A DNA stretch of 64,000 nucleotides from Mycolicibacterium celeriflavum (GCF_010731795.1 NZ_AP022591.1:682001-746000); one strand, 5' to 3'; positions 16,649 through 25,386 are shown, numbered from the stretch's first letter. The notes: generated by a model from the letters alone, not told the origin. Numbers and translations: made by a program.

Positions 16649-17398
16649 TCATATCACTGTGGTGCCGCCGTCGACCACCAACTCCATGCCGTTGACATAG
16701 CTCGAGTCGTCGGAGGCGAGGAACAACGCGGCCGACGCGATCTCCTCGGGGCGGCCCATCTTTCGCCGTGGGATCACCGACTCGAACTGTGCCTTCATCT
16801 CCTCGTCCATCACCTCCGCCAACATCGGCGAGGCGACCTGGCCGGGGGTCAGCACGTTCACCCGGATCTTCCTGTCCCTCAACTCGGACACCCACACCCG
16901 AGCGTAGGCGGGCAGCACGGCCTTGCTCCCCGCGTACACACTCCAATTCGGGTAGCCCCGCAGCGATGCGTTCGACCCGGTCATGAAGATCGAGCCGCCA
17001 TCGTTGAATAGCGGCAGCGCCTTCTGGACCGTGAAGAGCGTGCCGCGCGCGTTCAGCCAGAAGGCGTCGTGGAAGTCCTCCTCGGTGATCTCGCCGAGCC
17101 TGTTCTGTCTGCCTGTCCCGGCGCTTGCCCACAACACATCGATCGCGCCCTTTTCCTGTTTGACCGTGTCGAACAAACGGTCTAGGTCATCGAGGTCGGC
17201 CGAATCGCCCTGCACGCCGGTCACATTCCGCCCGATCTGTTCGACGGCCTGGTCCAGCGCGTCCTTCCGTCGGCCCGAGATGAAGACGTGGGCTCCCTCG
17301 TCGACGAACAACTTGGCTCCGGACAGCGCCATACCGCTTGTCGCGCCGGTGATCACCGCGACCTTGCCATCAAGCTTTCCCACGATCGCTCCATCCAT
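16649..17398 (-). CDS. Short-chain dehydrogenase/reductase
   Basis: 249 residues, ATG 17398. Cofactor motif TGATSGMA at about residues 17-24 (Met in place of the usual Ile, Ala in place of the last Gly). The usual NAG is altered to SAGT, and the active-site Ser lies in MTGSNAS. The YxxxK pair is Y and K in SVYAGSKAV. The C-terminus has ELVVDGGTTVI. NAD(P)-dependent oxidoreductase of unknown substrate. It is transcribed divergently from a TetR gene across a 112-bp region that contains two copies of a 14-bp motif, so it is the probable target of that TetR. Confidence 0.86.
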   Translation of the reverse strand: MDGAIVGKLDGKVAVITGATSGMALSGAKLFVDEGAHVFISGRRKDALDQAVEQIGRNVTGVQGDSADLDDLDRLFDTVKQEKGAIDVLWASAGTGRQNRLGEITEEDFHDAFWLNARGTLFTVQKALPLFNDGGSIFMTGSNASLRGYPNWSVYAGSKAVLPAYARVWVSELRDRKIRVNVLTPGQVASPMLAEVMDEEMKAQFESVIPRRKMGRPEEIASAALFLASDDSSYVNGMELVVDGGTTVI

Positions 17399-17414
17399 CC
17401 GATAGCGCCGATGT

Positions 17415-17482
17415 TATGTACACCGATCTGAGTGCTTAACGTACTCGACGGCTGAGTAAAGCGCAAGCTATGTACACCAATC
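17415..17482. promoter_or_regulatory. Two direct copies of a 14-bp operator-like motif in a divergent promoter
   Basis: TATGTACACCGATC at 17415-17428 and TATGTACACCAATC at 17469-17482 differ at one base and are 54 bp apart, one near each divergent start (SDR ATG 17398, TetR ATG 17511). The inner GTAC is palindromic. They are strong candidates for the binding sites of the adjacent TetR protein; this assignment is inference. Confidence 0.6.
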
Positions 17483-17510
17483 CGTACCCAATTTGGGCTA
17501 CGCTGAACGC

Positions 17511-18161
17511 ATGACGGAGTTGGAGAAGGGGCCGCGAGGCCTGCGCCGCGGCAGGGGCGCACGAGAGCGCATCCTCGGCGCTTCACGACAACTGTTCCGC
17601 GATCAAGGCATAAACAACACTGGCCTGGACCAGCTCTGCGCGGTGGCCCAGGTGTCCAAACGCACCTTCTACCAACACTTCACCGGCAAGGATGAGCTGA
17701 TCGCCGAACACCTACGCCGATTCGATCCCGAAATTCTTCCCGAGGTGTTCGACCGCACTGACCTGACGCCTCGCGAACGGCTCCTCGCCGCCTTCGACAT
17801 TCAGGCGCCTCTGTGTCCGTTCATCGCGGCGGCCGTCGAAATCAACGACGCGGGTCACCCGGCACGCGTACACGCCCGCGACTACAAGAAGGCCTTCGCC
17901 GCGCGGCTTACCGAAACCGCGCGCGAGGCCGGCGCCACCGACCCCGAACAGCTCGGCGAACAACTGGCGCTGCTCTTGGATGGCGCCTCGGCCCGCAACC
18001 GGATCCTCGGCACCGAAACCTTCGCCACCGCCGCCGCCATCGCAGTCGTCCTCATAGACAACGCCATCCCCGCGGGAACGGAAGCGCCCGGCGCAGGCGG
18101 GAACTGTCGACCGGGACGGGGTCGCGCGCCCAATCCGGCGGCGAGCTCAGCCCCAGTTTGA
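17511..18161 (+). CDS. TetR/AcrR family regulator
   Basis: 216 residues from ATG 17511, which follows a -10-like TACGCT (17499-17504) by 6 bp, a leaderless arrangement. N-terminal HTH: RERILGASRQLFRDQGINNTGLDQLCAVAQVSKRTFYQHFTGKDEL. The C-terminal domain contains CPFIAAAVEINDAGHPARVHARDYK, similar to TetR proteins whose ligand pocket is at the dimer face. It is divergent from the SDR gene, and the shared promoter has duplicated 14-bp motifs. Probably a repressor of itself and the SDR. Confidence 0.86.
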   Translation: MTELEKGPRGLRRGRGARERILGASRQLFRDQGINNTGLDQLCAVAQVSKRTFYQHFTGKDELIAEHLRRFDPEILPEVFDRTDLTPRERLLAAFDIQAPLCPFIAAAVEINDAGHPARVHARDYKKAFAARLTETAREAGATDPEQLGEQLALLLDGASARNRILGTETFATAAAIAVVLIDNAIPAGTEAPGAGGNCRPGRGRAPNPAASSAPV

Positions 18162-18367
18162 CGATGAGTATGCGGAATCTGCAGGGTAGCCGATAGTCCC
18201 CCTCTGTCGAAAACTATTGTGCCCCAAGGTTTTCTAACGAACGCCAGCAAATGTCCGTCACTCCCCGTTCGTGCGCAGTTCCCGGGACCGCATGCCGATG
18301 AAATCCGCAAGGTTCCGCTGCAGCGCAACGCCGGACGGCAGAGGTGTCTGACACATGGTGGTCACGA

Positions 18368-19312
18368 CTAGGCCGTCAGCCGGCTGGAGAAGTAATTGCC
18401 GTTGTCCAGGTCGGCGAGCAGATTTGGCTGAGCGGGTTCCCAGCCGAGCGTCCGGCGCGTGATGAGGTTGCTCGCCGGAATGTCCATCGTGACCAGATTC
18501 GCAAGGAACCCAAAGTATCCCGGCAGCATCATGACGTCGGCGGGAACGCTCACGGTGGGCAGGCCCAGACGGTTGCCAATGGCCTCGGCGATCTCGCGGA
18601 ACGGGATGCCCCCGTCCTCAATCGCGTGCCAATATTTGCCGGCCGGGCCCTTCTCCAGCGCCAAGCGGAACAAGGAGGCGACATCGCGGATGTGCACGGC
18701 GCCCCACAGGTTCGCGCCGTCTCCGGGGTAGCCGGCGAAGCCCTTCTCCTGCGCGAGCGCGATCAGCGAGGGGAGGAAACCGGCACGATCGGTCGTGCTG
18801 TGCGCGATGGTGGGAAGCCGCACGATCGAAGACCGGACTCCCTGCTCGGCGAGGCCGACTACGGCGCGCTCTACGACGTTACGAACCCGCAGAGTGCCCT
18901 TGAACTCATCGCCGCCGGGAAGGGCAGGGTCCTCCTCGGTGGCCGGCCGGCCCAGTGTCCCGGGCGAGCCCATACTGCCGGCCGCGACCAGTGGCTTTCC
19001 GGTGCCCGCCAGCGCCTCGCCGTACGCGAGGACGACCGGCAGCTCCGCGGCGGCCACGGCGTCGATCCCGCCGGACGGAAGCAGGTCTTGCCTGTGTGCG
19101 ACGTGGATGACGCCGTCGGAGTCTGCGGCCGCCTCCTTGAGCCCGTCGAGATCCTCGAGGCTGCCGCGACGCACCTTCGCGCCGAGCGCGGACACCGCCG
19201 CCGCAGCCGTGTCCGACCGGGCCAGGCCGGTGACCTCGTGCCCGGCGGCGACGAGCTCGGGGATGATGTACGAACCGGAATGGCCGGTCCCGCCAGTGAC
19301 GAAAACTCGCAT
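18368..19312 (-). CDS. Atypical SDR / NAD-dependent epimerase-type oxidoreductase
   Basis: 314 residues from ATG 19312; the much longer frame to 20071 overlaps the next gene antiparallel in frame and is not real. The extended-SDR motif TGGTGHSGSYI is at residues 6-16, followed by LARSDTAAAAVSALGAKVRRGSLEDLDGL and GVIHVAH. The normal YxxxK is not obvious, and VRNVVERAV is in the corresponding helix, as in atypical NAD-binding SDRs. It follows a predicted NADP-binding gene by 38 bp, and a MarR repressor with palindromic sites sits upstream. Confidence 0.83.
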   Translation of the reverse strand: MRVFVTGGTGHSGSYIIPELVAAGHEVTGLARSDTAAAAVSALGAKVRRGSLEDLDGLKEAAADSDGVIHVAHRQDLLPSGGIDAVAAAELPVVLAYGEALAGTGKPLVAAGSMGSPGTLGRPATEEDPALPGGDEFKGTLRVRNVVERAVVGLAEQGVRSSIVRLPTIAHSTTDRAGFLPSLIALAQEKGFAGYPGDGANLWGAVHIRDVASLFRLALEKGPAGKYWHAIEDGGIPFREIAEAIGNRLGLPTVSVPADVMMLPGYFGFLANLVTMDIPASNLITRRTLGWEPAQPNLLADLDNGNYFSSRLTA

Positions 19313-19350
19313 GCTGCTGTCCTTTTGAGGGTAGGTGGTGGTGCGGGTGC

Positions 19351-19983
19351 TCAGCGCAGAATGCTGACGCCGAGGACGAAGTCGGTGTGCTTGACGGAGT
19401 GGGCGACGAGGCCCAGCTGCATCAGGGCGACGTTCTCCAGGGCACGCGCCATTGCCAGCTGACCGGTATCCATCGGGCGCAGTCCGAGGCTCTCGATGAA
19501 TGTCGACACGCGTGCCTTTGCCTGCGCGTCGTCGCCGGCGATGAACACATCCAGTGGGCGATCCCCGGCTGGGCCGGTCGCCAAGACGCCGGAGAACAGT
19601 GTGTTGAACGCCTTGACGACATGCGCGCCGGCGGGGGCGGCCTTGGCGATCTCCTGCGCCCCGGAACTGCCCTCTGGTGTGACGAAGCCCGTGAAATCGG
19701 GGGTGACGGGGTTGGTGATGTCGACGATGACTTTGCCGCGCAGGGAATCCCCGTACTCGCCAATTACCGTCGCGGCGTTGGTGTACGGCACGGTGAGGAT
19801 GACGATGTCCCCCGCCGGCGTGGTCCCGGCCGTCCCGACAGTGGCGCCGTCGAGCACGGCGGCCAATTTCTTGGCTTTGGCCGGGTCGCGGCCGACAATC
19901 TCGACTGCGTTGCCGCCAGCGAGCGCCCGGCCGGCCAGGGCGCTGGCCATGTTGCCGGTGCCGATGATGCTGATGCTGCTCAT
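19351..19983 (-). CDS. NADPH-dependent F420 reductase-like (Fno/NAD-binding domain 9) protein
   Basis: 210 residues, ATG 19983. It begins SISIIGTGNMASALAGRALAGG, the dinucleotide-binding turn of the F420H2:NADP oxidoreductase family, followed by VGRDPAKAKKL (Arg contacting the 2'-phosphate of NADP), VILTVPYTNAATVIGEY, DITNPV and VVKAFNTLFSGVL, all family-typical. It may move hydride between NADPH and F420 or reduce another substrate. First gene of a two-gene operon with the SDR at 18368, divergent from MarR. Confidence 0.83.
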   Translation of the reverse strand: MSSISIIGTGNMASALAGRALAGGNAVEIVGRDPAKAKKLAAVLDGATVGTAGTTPAGDIVILTVPYTNAATVIGEYGDSLRGKVIVDITNPVTPDFTGFVTPEGSSGAQEIAKAAPAGAHVVKAFNTLFSGVLATGPAGDRPLDVFIAGDDAQAKARVSTFIESLGLRPMDTGQLAMARALENVALMQLGLVAHSVKHTDFVLGVSILR

Positions 19984-20015
19984 GACATATCCCGTCTTGG
20001 TTGGCTATCAGAAAT

Positions 20016-20057
20016 GTTGACGCGTCAACCATATGCCCAGAATGTTGATGCGTCAAC
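20016..20057. promoter_or_regulatory. Two palindromic operators between the MarR gene and its divergent operon
   Basis: GTTGACGCGTCAAC at 20016-20029 is a perfect 14-bp palindrome; GTTGATGCGTCAAC at 20044-20057 differs by one base. Their centres are 28 bp apart, close to three helical turns, and they fill the 96-bp gap between ATG 19983 and ATG 20080. This is the expected picture for a MarR dimer repressing both directions. Confidence 0.75.
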
Positions 20058-20079
20058 CAATCGGGTAGCATGGAGGCCG

Positions 20080-20562
20080 ATGGAGCCGAACTGGTTGAAC
20101 GCTCGTGAAGACCGCGCCTGGCGGGCGTTCATACACGCGCATCAACAGATCGAAGTCCACCTGAGCCGCCGCCTGCAGAAATCGGGCCTGTCCGGGGCCG
20201 ACTACGAGGTCCTGGCGGCGCTTTCGGCTCACGACGCAGGCCGCATGCCCGCCCAAGCCCTGTGCAACGCACTGGCCTGGGAGAAGAGCCGTCTCTCCCA
20301 CCATGTGCGGCGCATGCAGAAGGACGGGCTGATCAGCCGCGAGCCCAACCCAAACGACGCCCGCAGCACCATGGTCTGTCTGCTGCCAGCGGGACGCGCC
20401 GCTATCGAGGAGGCGGCACCGAGCCACGTAGAGGACGTCCGCCGCAACTTCATCGACCTGTTCACCCCGGCTGAGCTCGACATGATCACCACCCTCAACG
20501 AACGAGTGCTGCACCACCTGGGCACAAATGACGACTCCCCCGCCGACGAAGAGCCTTCGTAA
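20080..20562 (+). CDS. MarR family transcriptional regulator
   Basis: 160 residues, ATG 20080 (the ATG at 20070 is out of frame). Winged-helix MarR: SGLSGADYEVLAALSAHDAGRMPAQALCNALAWEKSRLSHHVRRMQKDGLI, wing with REPNPNDARSTMVCLLPAGR, and dimerisation helices at both ends. It is divergent from the F420-reductase-like/SDR operon with two palindromes between. Ligand unknown; it likely senses a small phenolic or oxidant as relatives do. Confidence 0.88.
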   Translation: MEPNWLNAREDRAWRAFIHAHQQIEVHLSRRLQKSGLSGADYEVLAALSAHDAGRMPAQALCNALAWEKSRLSHHVRRMQKDGLISREPNPNDARSTMVCLLPAGRAAIEEAAPSHVEDVRRNFIDLFTPAELDMITTLNERVLHHLGTNDDSPADEEPS

Positions 20563-20703
20563 CCTCCATCAGCTCAACGTATTTCGCCCATCTAGACTGC
20601 TACACCAGGGGTATTTGCCAGTTCACCTTGCCGGTAATGCTCAACTACGCCAGGGCCGAACTTGCGTGTCCAACCATCAGTGCACGGTCAATGCGCAGGC
20701 CGA

Positions 20704-21033
20704 TCACTCGCTGTCGGCGATGCTCCTCATGGCCTTCCAACCATGAGTCACCCCGCCTCCGGCACGCAATGCTGCCGCGACCATCACGGCCTCGGCGACA
20801 TCCGACTTCGTCGCTCCCGCCTGCACGGCTCGCTTTGCATGATCGGCAATGCAGTATGGGCACTGCGTTGTGACGGCCACTCCCACCGCGATGAGCTCAC
20901 GGGTGGCGAGTTCAAGGTTGCCTGAGTTCTTACCGAACACAGCCTTGTCGAAACCAAAGAAGGCAGAGACCATCTCGGGAGCCGACTCACGCAGGTCGCT
21001 CATGAACTGCACGTCCTCTTCGTGCGAATGCAT
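20704..21033 (-). CDS. Carboxymuconolactone decarboxylase / AhpD-like protein
   Basis: 109 residues from ATG 21033. The AhpD motif is visible as TTQCPYCIADHAKRAVQAGAT, that is Cys-x2-Cys followed four residues later by His, as in alkylhydroperoxidase D-like proteins; EIA/ELIAVGVAV precedes it. CxxC proteins of this family relay thiol electrons or reduce peroxides. It is 2 bp downstream of the methyltransferase gene on the same strand. Preceding in-frame codons overlap that gene and were rejected as start. Confidence 0.83.
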   Translation of the reverse strand: MHSHEEDVQFMSDLRESAPEMVSAFFGFDKAVFGKNSGNLELATRELIAVGVAVTTQCPYCIADHAKRAVQAGATKSDVAEAVMVAAALRAGGGVTHGWKAMRSIADSE

Positions 21034-21035
21034 CG

Positions 21036-21662
21036 CTACACCTTTCTCATTCCGGCCCGGTCGATCGGGAGGTTTCTCCAGGTCAACGCATAGCGAAACA
21101 TTGGCAGCCGTCGCCATTGCACACCGGGAAGCTCCTCTGCCGCACACTGGCGCGCTTCCGAATACGAGTGAGGTGGCGGCCATGCGATCGGCGCTGTGTG
21201 CTGCCAATAGCCTCGGCGCCACGACAGCCACCGGTGCTGGACGACACCGAGGACGTCGATAGCGAAGTCGCGGGGACGTGTCGAGCGCGCCAGGCCTACC
21301 ACAACCAGAACACCCCCGGGTGATGTCAACTCCGCGAAACGTCGCAGAGCGGACCTGAGATCAGGCAGGTGGTGCAACGCTGCGACGGATGCGACCACGT
21401 CGAACGTGCGCTGGAATCGGTAGGCCATGACATCGCCGAGAATCCAGTCGACATCGTCTACTTCCTCGCGCGCGGCTGCCAGCACGTCGTCATCCACGTC
21501 GATCGCCACGACCTCCGGGACTTTCTGACTTAGATCGGCGGCGAGCAATCCGTTCCCCGTCCCCACGTCGAGCGCGGAGCAAGCTTCCACAGGCACGGCA
21601 TCGAGTACGAGCCGGTGGTAGTGAATGTTGTGGTTCCAGCGCTGCGGCCGCTCTGCTCCCAC
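21036..21662 (-). CDS. Class I SAM-dependent methyltransferase
   Basis: 208 residues if started at GTG 21662, just before RPQRWNHNIHYHRLVLDAVP; an in-frame TTG at 21767 would overlap the divergent VOC gene and seems unlikely. SAM motif I is ALDVGTGNGLLA, followed by EVVAIDVDDDVLAAA (acidic ribose ligand), DWILGDVMAY, and VVASVAALHHLPDL. A small-molecule methyltransferase; the WNHNIHYH opening is shared by a mycobacterial/actinobacterial group. It is upstream of the AhpD-like gene by 2 bp. Confidence 0.8.
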   Translation of the reverse strand: MGAERPQRWNHNIHYHRLVLDAVPVEACSALDVGTGNGLLAADLSQKVPEVVAIDVDDDVLAAAREEVDDVDWILGDVMAYRFQRTFDVVASVAALHHLPDLRSALRRFAELTSPGGVLVVVGLARSTRPRDFAIDVLGVVQHRWLSWRRGYWQHTAPIAWPPPHSYSEARQCAAEELPGVQWRRLPMFRYALTWRNLPIDRAGMRKV

Positions 21663-21754
21663 AAGCGCGACGCTAACACCGGTAAGCCGATCGGCGTGCC
21701 GGCGACTTGGTGGCACGGCGATGAGTCTCGGTCTGCGGCGCAGTCTTACTGAGC

Positions 21755-22138
21755 ATGACGATGACAACGAGAGTGCTGAGTGTGTCGGTTCCGGTGGCTG
21801 ACCAGGACGCCGCGCTGAAGTTTTACACCGAGGTGTTGGGTTTCGAACTCCGCACCGACGTGGAGGTTTGGCCGGGTGCGCGAATGATCGAGGTCGTGCC
21901 GCCGGGCTCGAGTGTCGCCCTGGTGCTTCTGCCGCCGGACAGCCAGATCCCGGTCGCGATCCGGTTGGGCACCACGGATGCCCAACAAGCCCACGACACG
22001 ATCCGTAAGGCGGGGGTCACCCTGCACAATGAAACGCTGGTCCTGATGGAGGGAGTGCCGGCGATGTTCTCCTTCACCGACCCCGACGGCAACGGCTTGG
22101 TCTACCTGGAGGACAGCGACGAGTCCAAGTCTCGATGA
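21755..22138 (+). CDS. VOC family protein
   Basis: 127 residues, ATG 21755 (a second ATG two codons later is possible). Pattern SVSVPVADQDAALKFYTEVLGFELRTD, then VALVLLPPDSQIPVAIRLGT, and FTDPDGNGLVYLE, the usual glyoxalase/dioxygenase-fold half-repeats. The terminal Glu of VYLE matches a metal-ligand position, so it may be a metal-dependent enzyme. It is not closely similar to the VOC proteins at 4.5 and 13.2 kb. The next gene is an F420-dependent oxidoreductase 78 bp downstream. Confidence 0.82.
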   Translation: MTMTTRVLSVSVPVADQDAALKFYTEVLGFELRTDVEVWPGARMIEVVPPGSSVALVLLPPDSQIPVAIRLGTTDAQQAHDTIRKAGVTLHNETLVLMEGVPAMFSFTDPDGNGLVYLEDSDESKSR

Positions 22139-22216
22139 CCAATCGGCACACCGTCATAGGGTCGGTATAGACAACCTCGACGACCATCTGAGCACCGAGC
22201 ACGGGAGTACACCACG

Positions 22217-22648
22217 ATGAGCGCACCTGATGACTGGAACACCCAGATAATCAACGAGTTCCGCGCCAACGGCGGTCGGGTGGGCGGCAACTTCGAGGGC
22301 GCTCCAATGGTCCTCGTCCACCACACCGGCCGCAAAACCGGCAAGCAGAGCGTCACGCCCATGATGTACCTGCCAGACGACGACGACGATCCTGACACCA
22401 TCTACGTCTTCGCCTCCAAGGCAGGCGCACCGACCAATCCTGCGTGGTACTACAACCTCACCGCGGCCGGAACCGCGCAGATCGAACTCGGTACCGACAC
22501 CCACACCGTCAGCGTCAGCGAGGTCACCGGCGCCGACCGCGATCGCATCTTCAGCGAACAAGCCCGTCGCTATCCTGGTTTCGCCGACTACGAAAAGAAG
22601 ACCGCGGGTATCCGCACCATCCCGGTTCTCGCACTCAAGCGCACCTAG
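22217..22648 (+). CDS. Deazaflavin (F420)-dependent nitroreductase, Ddn family
   Basis: 143 residues, ATG 22217. Features of the Ddn/FDOR-A family: PMVLVHHTGRKTGKQSVTPMMYLPDD (phosphate and F420 contacts), VFASKAGAPTNPAWYYNLTAAG, and late ARRYPGFADYEKKT. FDOR-A enzymes use F420H2 to reduce quinones, enones or nitroaromatics and often associate with the membrane. The split-barrel length matches the family. Neighbouring VOC and FKBP genes give no obvious pathway. Confidence 0.9.
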   Translation: MSAPDDWNTQIINEFRANGGRVGGNFEGAPMVLVHHTGRKTGKQSVTPMMYLPDDDDDPDTIYVFASKAGAPTNPAWYYNLTAAGTAQIELGTDTHTVSVSEVTGADRDRIFSEQARRYPGFADYEKKTAGIRTIPVLALKRT

Positions 22649-22685
22649 CGGCGGCGTTGTTGCGGCTGTCGGTAGCGTGACGGCC

Positions 22686-23333
22686 GTGAACCTATCTCGT
22701 GTGTCTTCTTCCGTGGCGCTCGCGGCCTGTGCTGCCTCCTTGACCATGACGCTCGCTGCGTGCGGCTCCGATACGGAAGCTTCGTCGACAACCACCACGT
22801 CATCGACCACCACGTCCTCCCTCGCCGACGAGTTCATCCCGTCGGTCACCGAAACGGCCGACCCGGCCGCCGCAACGTGTCCGACGGCGCCGCCGCAAGA
22901 CGGTGGCACGCCGGAGTGGACGTTCAACGGGGACACCGGCAGCGTCGCGGTCACCGGTTCCACCGCGACGGCGGCACCGCTCATCAAGGTCGAGCCACCG
23001 TTCAGCGTGAGTGAGACCCAGGTGCACACGTTGCAGCCCGGCGACGGACCGGTCGTCGCAGACACGGCGACGGTCTTCGTCTGCTACATGGGCGTCAACG
23101 GACGCGACGGGTCCGTGTTCGACAACAGCTACGAACGCGGCATGCCGGTCGATTTCCCCCTTGACGGCGTCGTGCCGGGCTTCCAGAAGGCGATCGCCGG
23201 ACAGAAGGTCGGATCGACGGTCGCCGTCGCGATGACGTCTGCCGACGGCTATCCCGAAGGTCAGCCGGCCGCTGGGATCCAGCCCGGCGACTCACTGATC
23301 TTCGCGATCAAAATCCTGGACGCCTCGAGCTGA
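22686..23333 (+). CDS. Lipoprotein FKBP-type peptidyl-prolyl isomerase
   Basis: 215 residues from GTG 22686, which lies 7 bp after a TAGCGT -10 element (22673-22678), so a leaderless start; GTG 22677 is less likely. Signal sequence with lipobox LAAC, the Cys being the lipid site, then a Thr/Ser-rich linker. The C-terminal FKBP domain shows VFVCYMGVNGRDGSVFDNSYERG, PLDGVVPGFQKAIAGQKVGS and the late IFAIKILD. Acts outside the membrane, probably folding secreted proteins. It converges on the next gene with a 14-bp gap. Confidence 0.86.
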   Translation: MNLSRVSSSVALAACAASLTMTLAACGSDTEASSTTTTSSTTTSSLADEFIPSVTETADPAAATCPTAPPQDGGTPEWTFNGDTGSVAVTGSTATAAPLIKVEPPFSVSETQVHTLQPGDGPVVADTATVFVCYMGVNGRDGSVFDNSYERGMPVDFPLDGVVPGFQKAIAGQKVGSTVAVAMTSADGYPEGQPAAGIQPGDSLIFAIKILDASS

Positions 23334-23347
23334 TTCTCGAGACGGGG

Positions 23348-23677
23348 TCAGCCGCCACCGGTGACGACGTTTGACGACAGCGTGATGAACTGACCGTTCT
23401 TCCACACACCCCAACGTCCGCCCCAGCCGGAGATCCATACGACGGGCTCGCCGATCCAGAACTCGGCGGGTTTCGGCGGCGCCCAGGGCGGAACCGGTTC
23501 GCCGGGCGGCGGCGCCGGGCGCGGTGCCGCCTGGGGCGACTCTGCCGCCAGCGCCGGCGGCGCGGGCGGCGGTGGCGGCGGCGGCTGGGCGCTTGCCGGA
23601 GCACCCAGGCCGAGAACTCCTGCGGTCAGCCCACCTGCGACTGCCACCGCAGGTAGAGCGGTCTTGAGAAAGCTCAT
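23348..23677 (-). CDS. Secreted proline-rich protein, function unknown
   Basis: 109 residues from ATG 23677. Signal peptide of about 32 residues (FLKTALPAVAVAGGLTAGVLGLG then ASA cleavage site), a Pro/Ala-rich region that includes a run of seven prolines, and a Trp-rich C-terminal part (FWIGEPVVWISGWGGRWGVWKNGQF). It has no Cys. Such small proline-rich exported proteins are common in mycobacteria and are probably wall-associated. I do not recognise a named family. Confidence 0.65.
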   Translation of the reverse strand: MSFLKTALPAVAVAGGLTAGVLGLGAPASAQPPPPPPPAPPALAAESPQAAPRPAPPPGEPVPPWAPPKPAEFWIGEPVVWISGWGGRWGVWKNGQFITLSSNVVTGGG

Positions 23678-23758
23678 GAGCACGCCTCCAGCGTTGAGAC
23701 CGAATCGGATACTTGAATTTATAACCTTCTTCGAAAGTGGCCAAACGCCACTCTAGTT

Positions 23759-25336
23759 TCACTGCTTCTCGGCTTCGTCGCTGTCGGGCGCGTCGCCGCT
23801 TTCGTCGTCGGGGCCATCGGTCGGCGCCGGTTCCAGCGCCACGCTTCGCGTCCTCGGCACCCCGGTCGTCGGATGGCTTTCGGCGGGCCGAAGCCGAACG
23901 ACACGGCCAACGGCCCGGCGGAGGCCTGGCGGTCCCTCCTTGCGGAGGAAGTCGCCGATCCGGCCGGCGCGGTAACGCAGCGGTGAACCGAGGAACTCCC
24001 CCAGCACCACACCGCTGCCGAGGGCGAGAGCTATGGCGATCGCCGACATCATCTGGCGCAGGCCATTGTCGACGTCACCGTCGACGGCGAACGAGAACAC
24101 GGCGCGGAAAACCGCAAGGCCCGGCAGCATCGGCATGATGCCCGCGGTGGCCGTCACCAAGGCGGGAGCTTGCCGCCGGATCGAGATCAGCGTGGCGACC
24201 AGACCCACACCGACCGCGGCGACCCCGCTGGCGAAAATCTGACCGAATCCTGCCTTGCTCAATGCGACCAGCACAGCCTCGGCGAGCCCGGCCGCGAGTC
24301 CGGCGGTGGCGATGGCTCGCAGCGGTGCGTAGCTCGCCACGGTCAGGCATGCGCCCGCCAGCGCCGCACCGAAGACGGCCAAGGAGATCGGCAACGCTCC
24401 GCTCGGAGCGATGAAGGATTCGGTCGCATCCACGTGCAGCGAAATCGAGATGCCTGCGATTTCGGCGATCTGCAGTCCCGCGATGATGCCCACGACGATT
24501 CCGGATGTCAGCAACACCGCTTCGCCGAGCCGGGCGATCGAGGTCAACATGTAGCCCGTCACCGCGTCCTGCATCGCGCCGACCAACGTCAATCCGGACA
24601 GCAGCATCACGATGCCGGTGGCAACCAGCGCGGTCGGTCCCAGATCGGCATAGAGGTAAGCCGCCACGGCGACCGACGTGGCGATCGCCGCACCGGTGAC
24701 GTGCTGGAAGAAGAACGGTGTGCCGATGCGGTTGAGACGCCTGCCTACCTGGTCGATGACCGCCGACGTCGCAGCGGCCAACAAGCAGGTCAACCAGCCG
24801 CCCCCGAGGAGCATGGCGATGCCCAGAGCGAAGCCGGCCCACCCCGCTGTCGCCAGCCAGCGGGGGTACGGGTGCGGCCGTTCGGTGAGCTCGTCCATGG
24901 CTTCGTGGGCCTGGTCGACGGTCACACCGCCGGAGGTGATCCGCTGAACGAGTCGGTCGAGTTCACCGAGTCGGGTGTAGTCGGTCGACCGGTTGTGCAC
25001 GGCTCGCACGATGGTGACGGGAGGGCTGTCGGCGGTCGGCAACGCCGACACGATCACGGTAGTGACGAAGATGTCGACGACACAGTCGGTCAGTCGGTAC
25101 GCCTGAGCCACGTCCTGGGCGGTGGCGACGACGTCCGCTGTTCCTGACCCCGATGAGAGCATCACCTCTGCGAGGCGGATCGTGAGGTCGAGAACCTTGC
25201 GGGTGTGCACGTCACCCATTCCGTCCGAAGACCGCCGCCGCTGGCCGGCAATGGGTGCCGGATCGCGGCGGCCCCGCAGTGCATTTCGCAAGCCGCGGCG
25301 GACGCGACCGGTGTCGGGCGTTCGATCAAGCGCCAT
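23759..25336 (-). CDS. ThrE-family threonine/serine exporter
   Basis: 525 residues from ATG 25336. The N-terminal cytosolic/extracytosolic ThrE_1 domain carries LTIRLAEVMLSSGSGTADVVATAQDVAQAYRL and DIFVTTVIVSALP (around residues 51-101). About ten transmembrane segments follow (for example GFALGIAMLLGGGWLTCLLAA and ISISLHVDATE). The C-terminal tail is acidic and disordered (DESGDAPDSDEAEKQ). ThrE proteins export threonine, serine and small peptides. The basic N-terminal 45 residues (RRGLRNALRGRR) are an addition relative to the minimal family. Confidence 0.86.
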   Translation of the reverse strand: MALDRTPDTGRVRRGLRNALRGRRDPAPIAGQRRRSSDGMGDVHTRKVLDLTIRLAEVMLSSGSGTADVVATAQDVAQAYRLTDCVVDIFVTTVIVSALPTADSPPVTIVRAVHNRSTDYTRLGELDRLVQRITSGGVTVDQAHEAMDELTERPHPYPRWLATAGWAGFALGIAMLLGGGWLTCLLAAATSAVIDQVGRRLNRIGTPFFFQHVTGAAIATSVAVAAYLYADLGPTALVATGIVMLLSGLTLVGAMQDAVTGYMLTSIARLGEAVLLTSGIVVGIIAGLQIAEIAGISISLHVDATESFIAPSGALPISLAVFGAALAGACLTVASYAPLRAIATAGLAAGLAEAVLVALSKAGFGQIFASGVAAVGVGLVATLISIRRQAPALVTATAGIMPMLPGLAVFRAVFSFAVDGDVDNGLRQMMSAIAIALALGSGVVLGEFLGSPLRYRAGRIGDFLRKEGPPGLRRAVGRVVRLRPAESHPTTGVPRTRSVALEPAPTDGPDDESGDAPDSDEAEKQ

Positions 25337-25386
25337 TGACGTGCAGGATACTGTCGTCGCCTCACAGCGACGCATCCAGCGCTGTG

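Noticed and set aside
18368..20071. 567-codon frame that would extend the SDR upstream
   Set aside because: The upstream part overlaps the F420-reductase-like gene in another frame and has no SDR features; ATG 19312 is the natural start.
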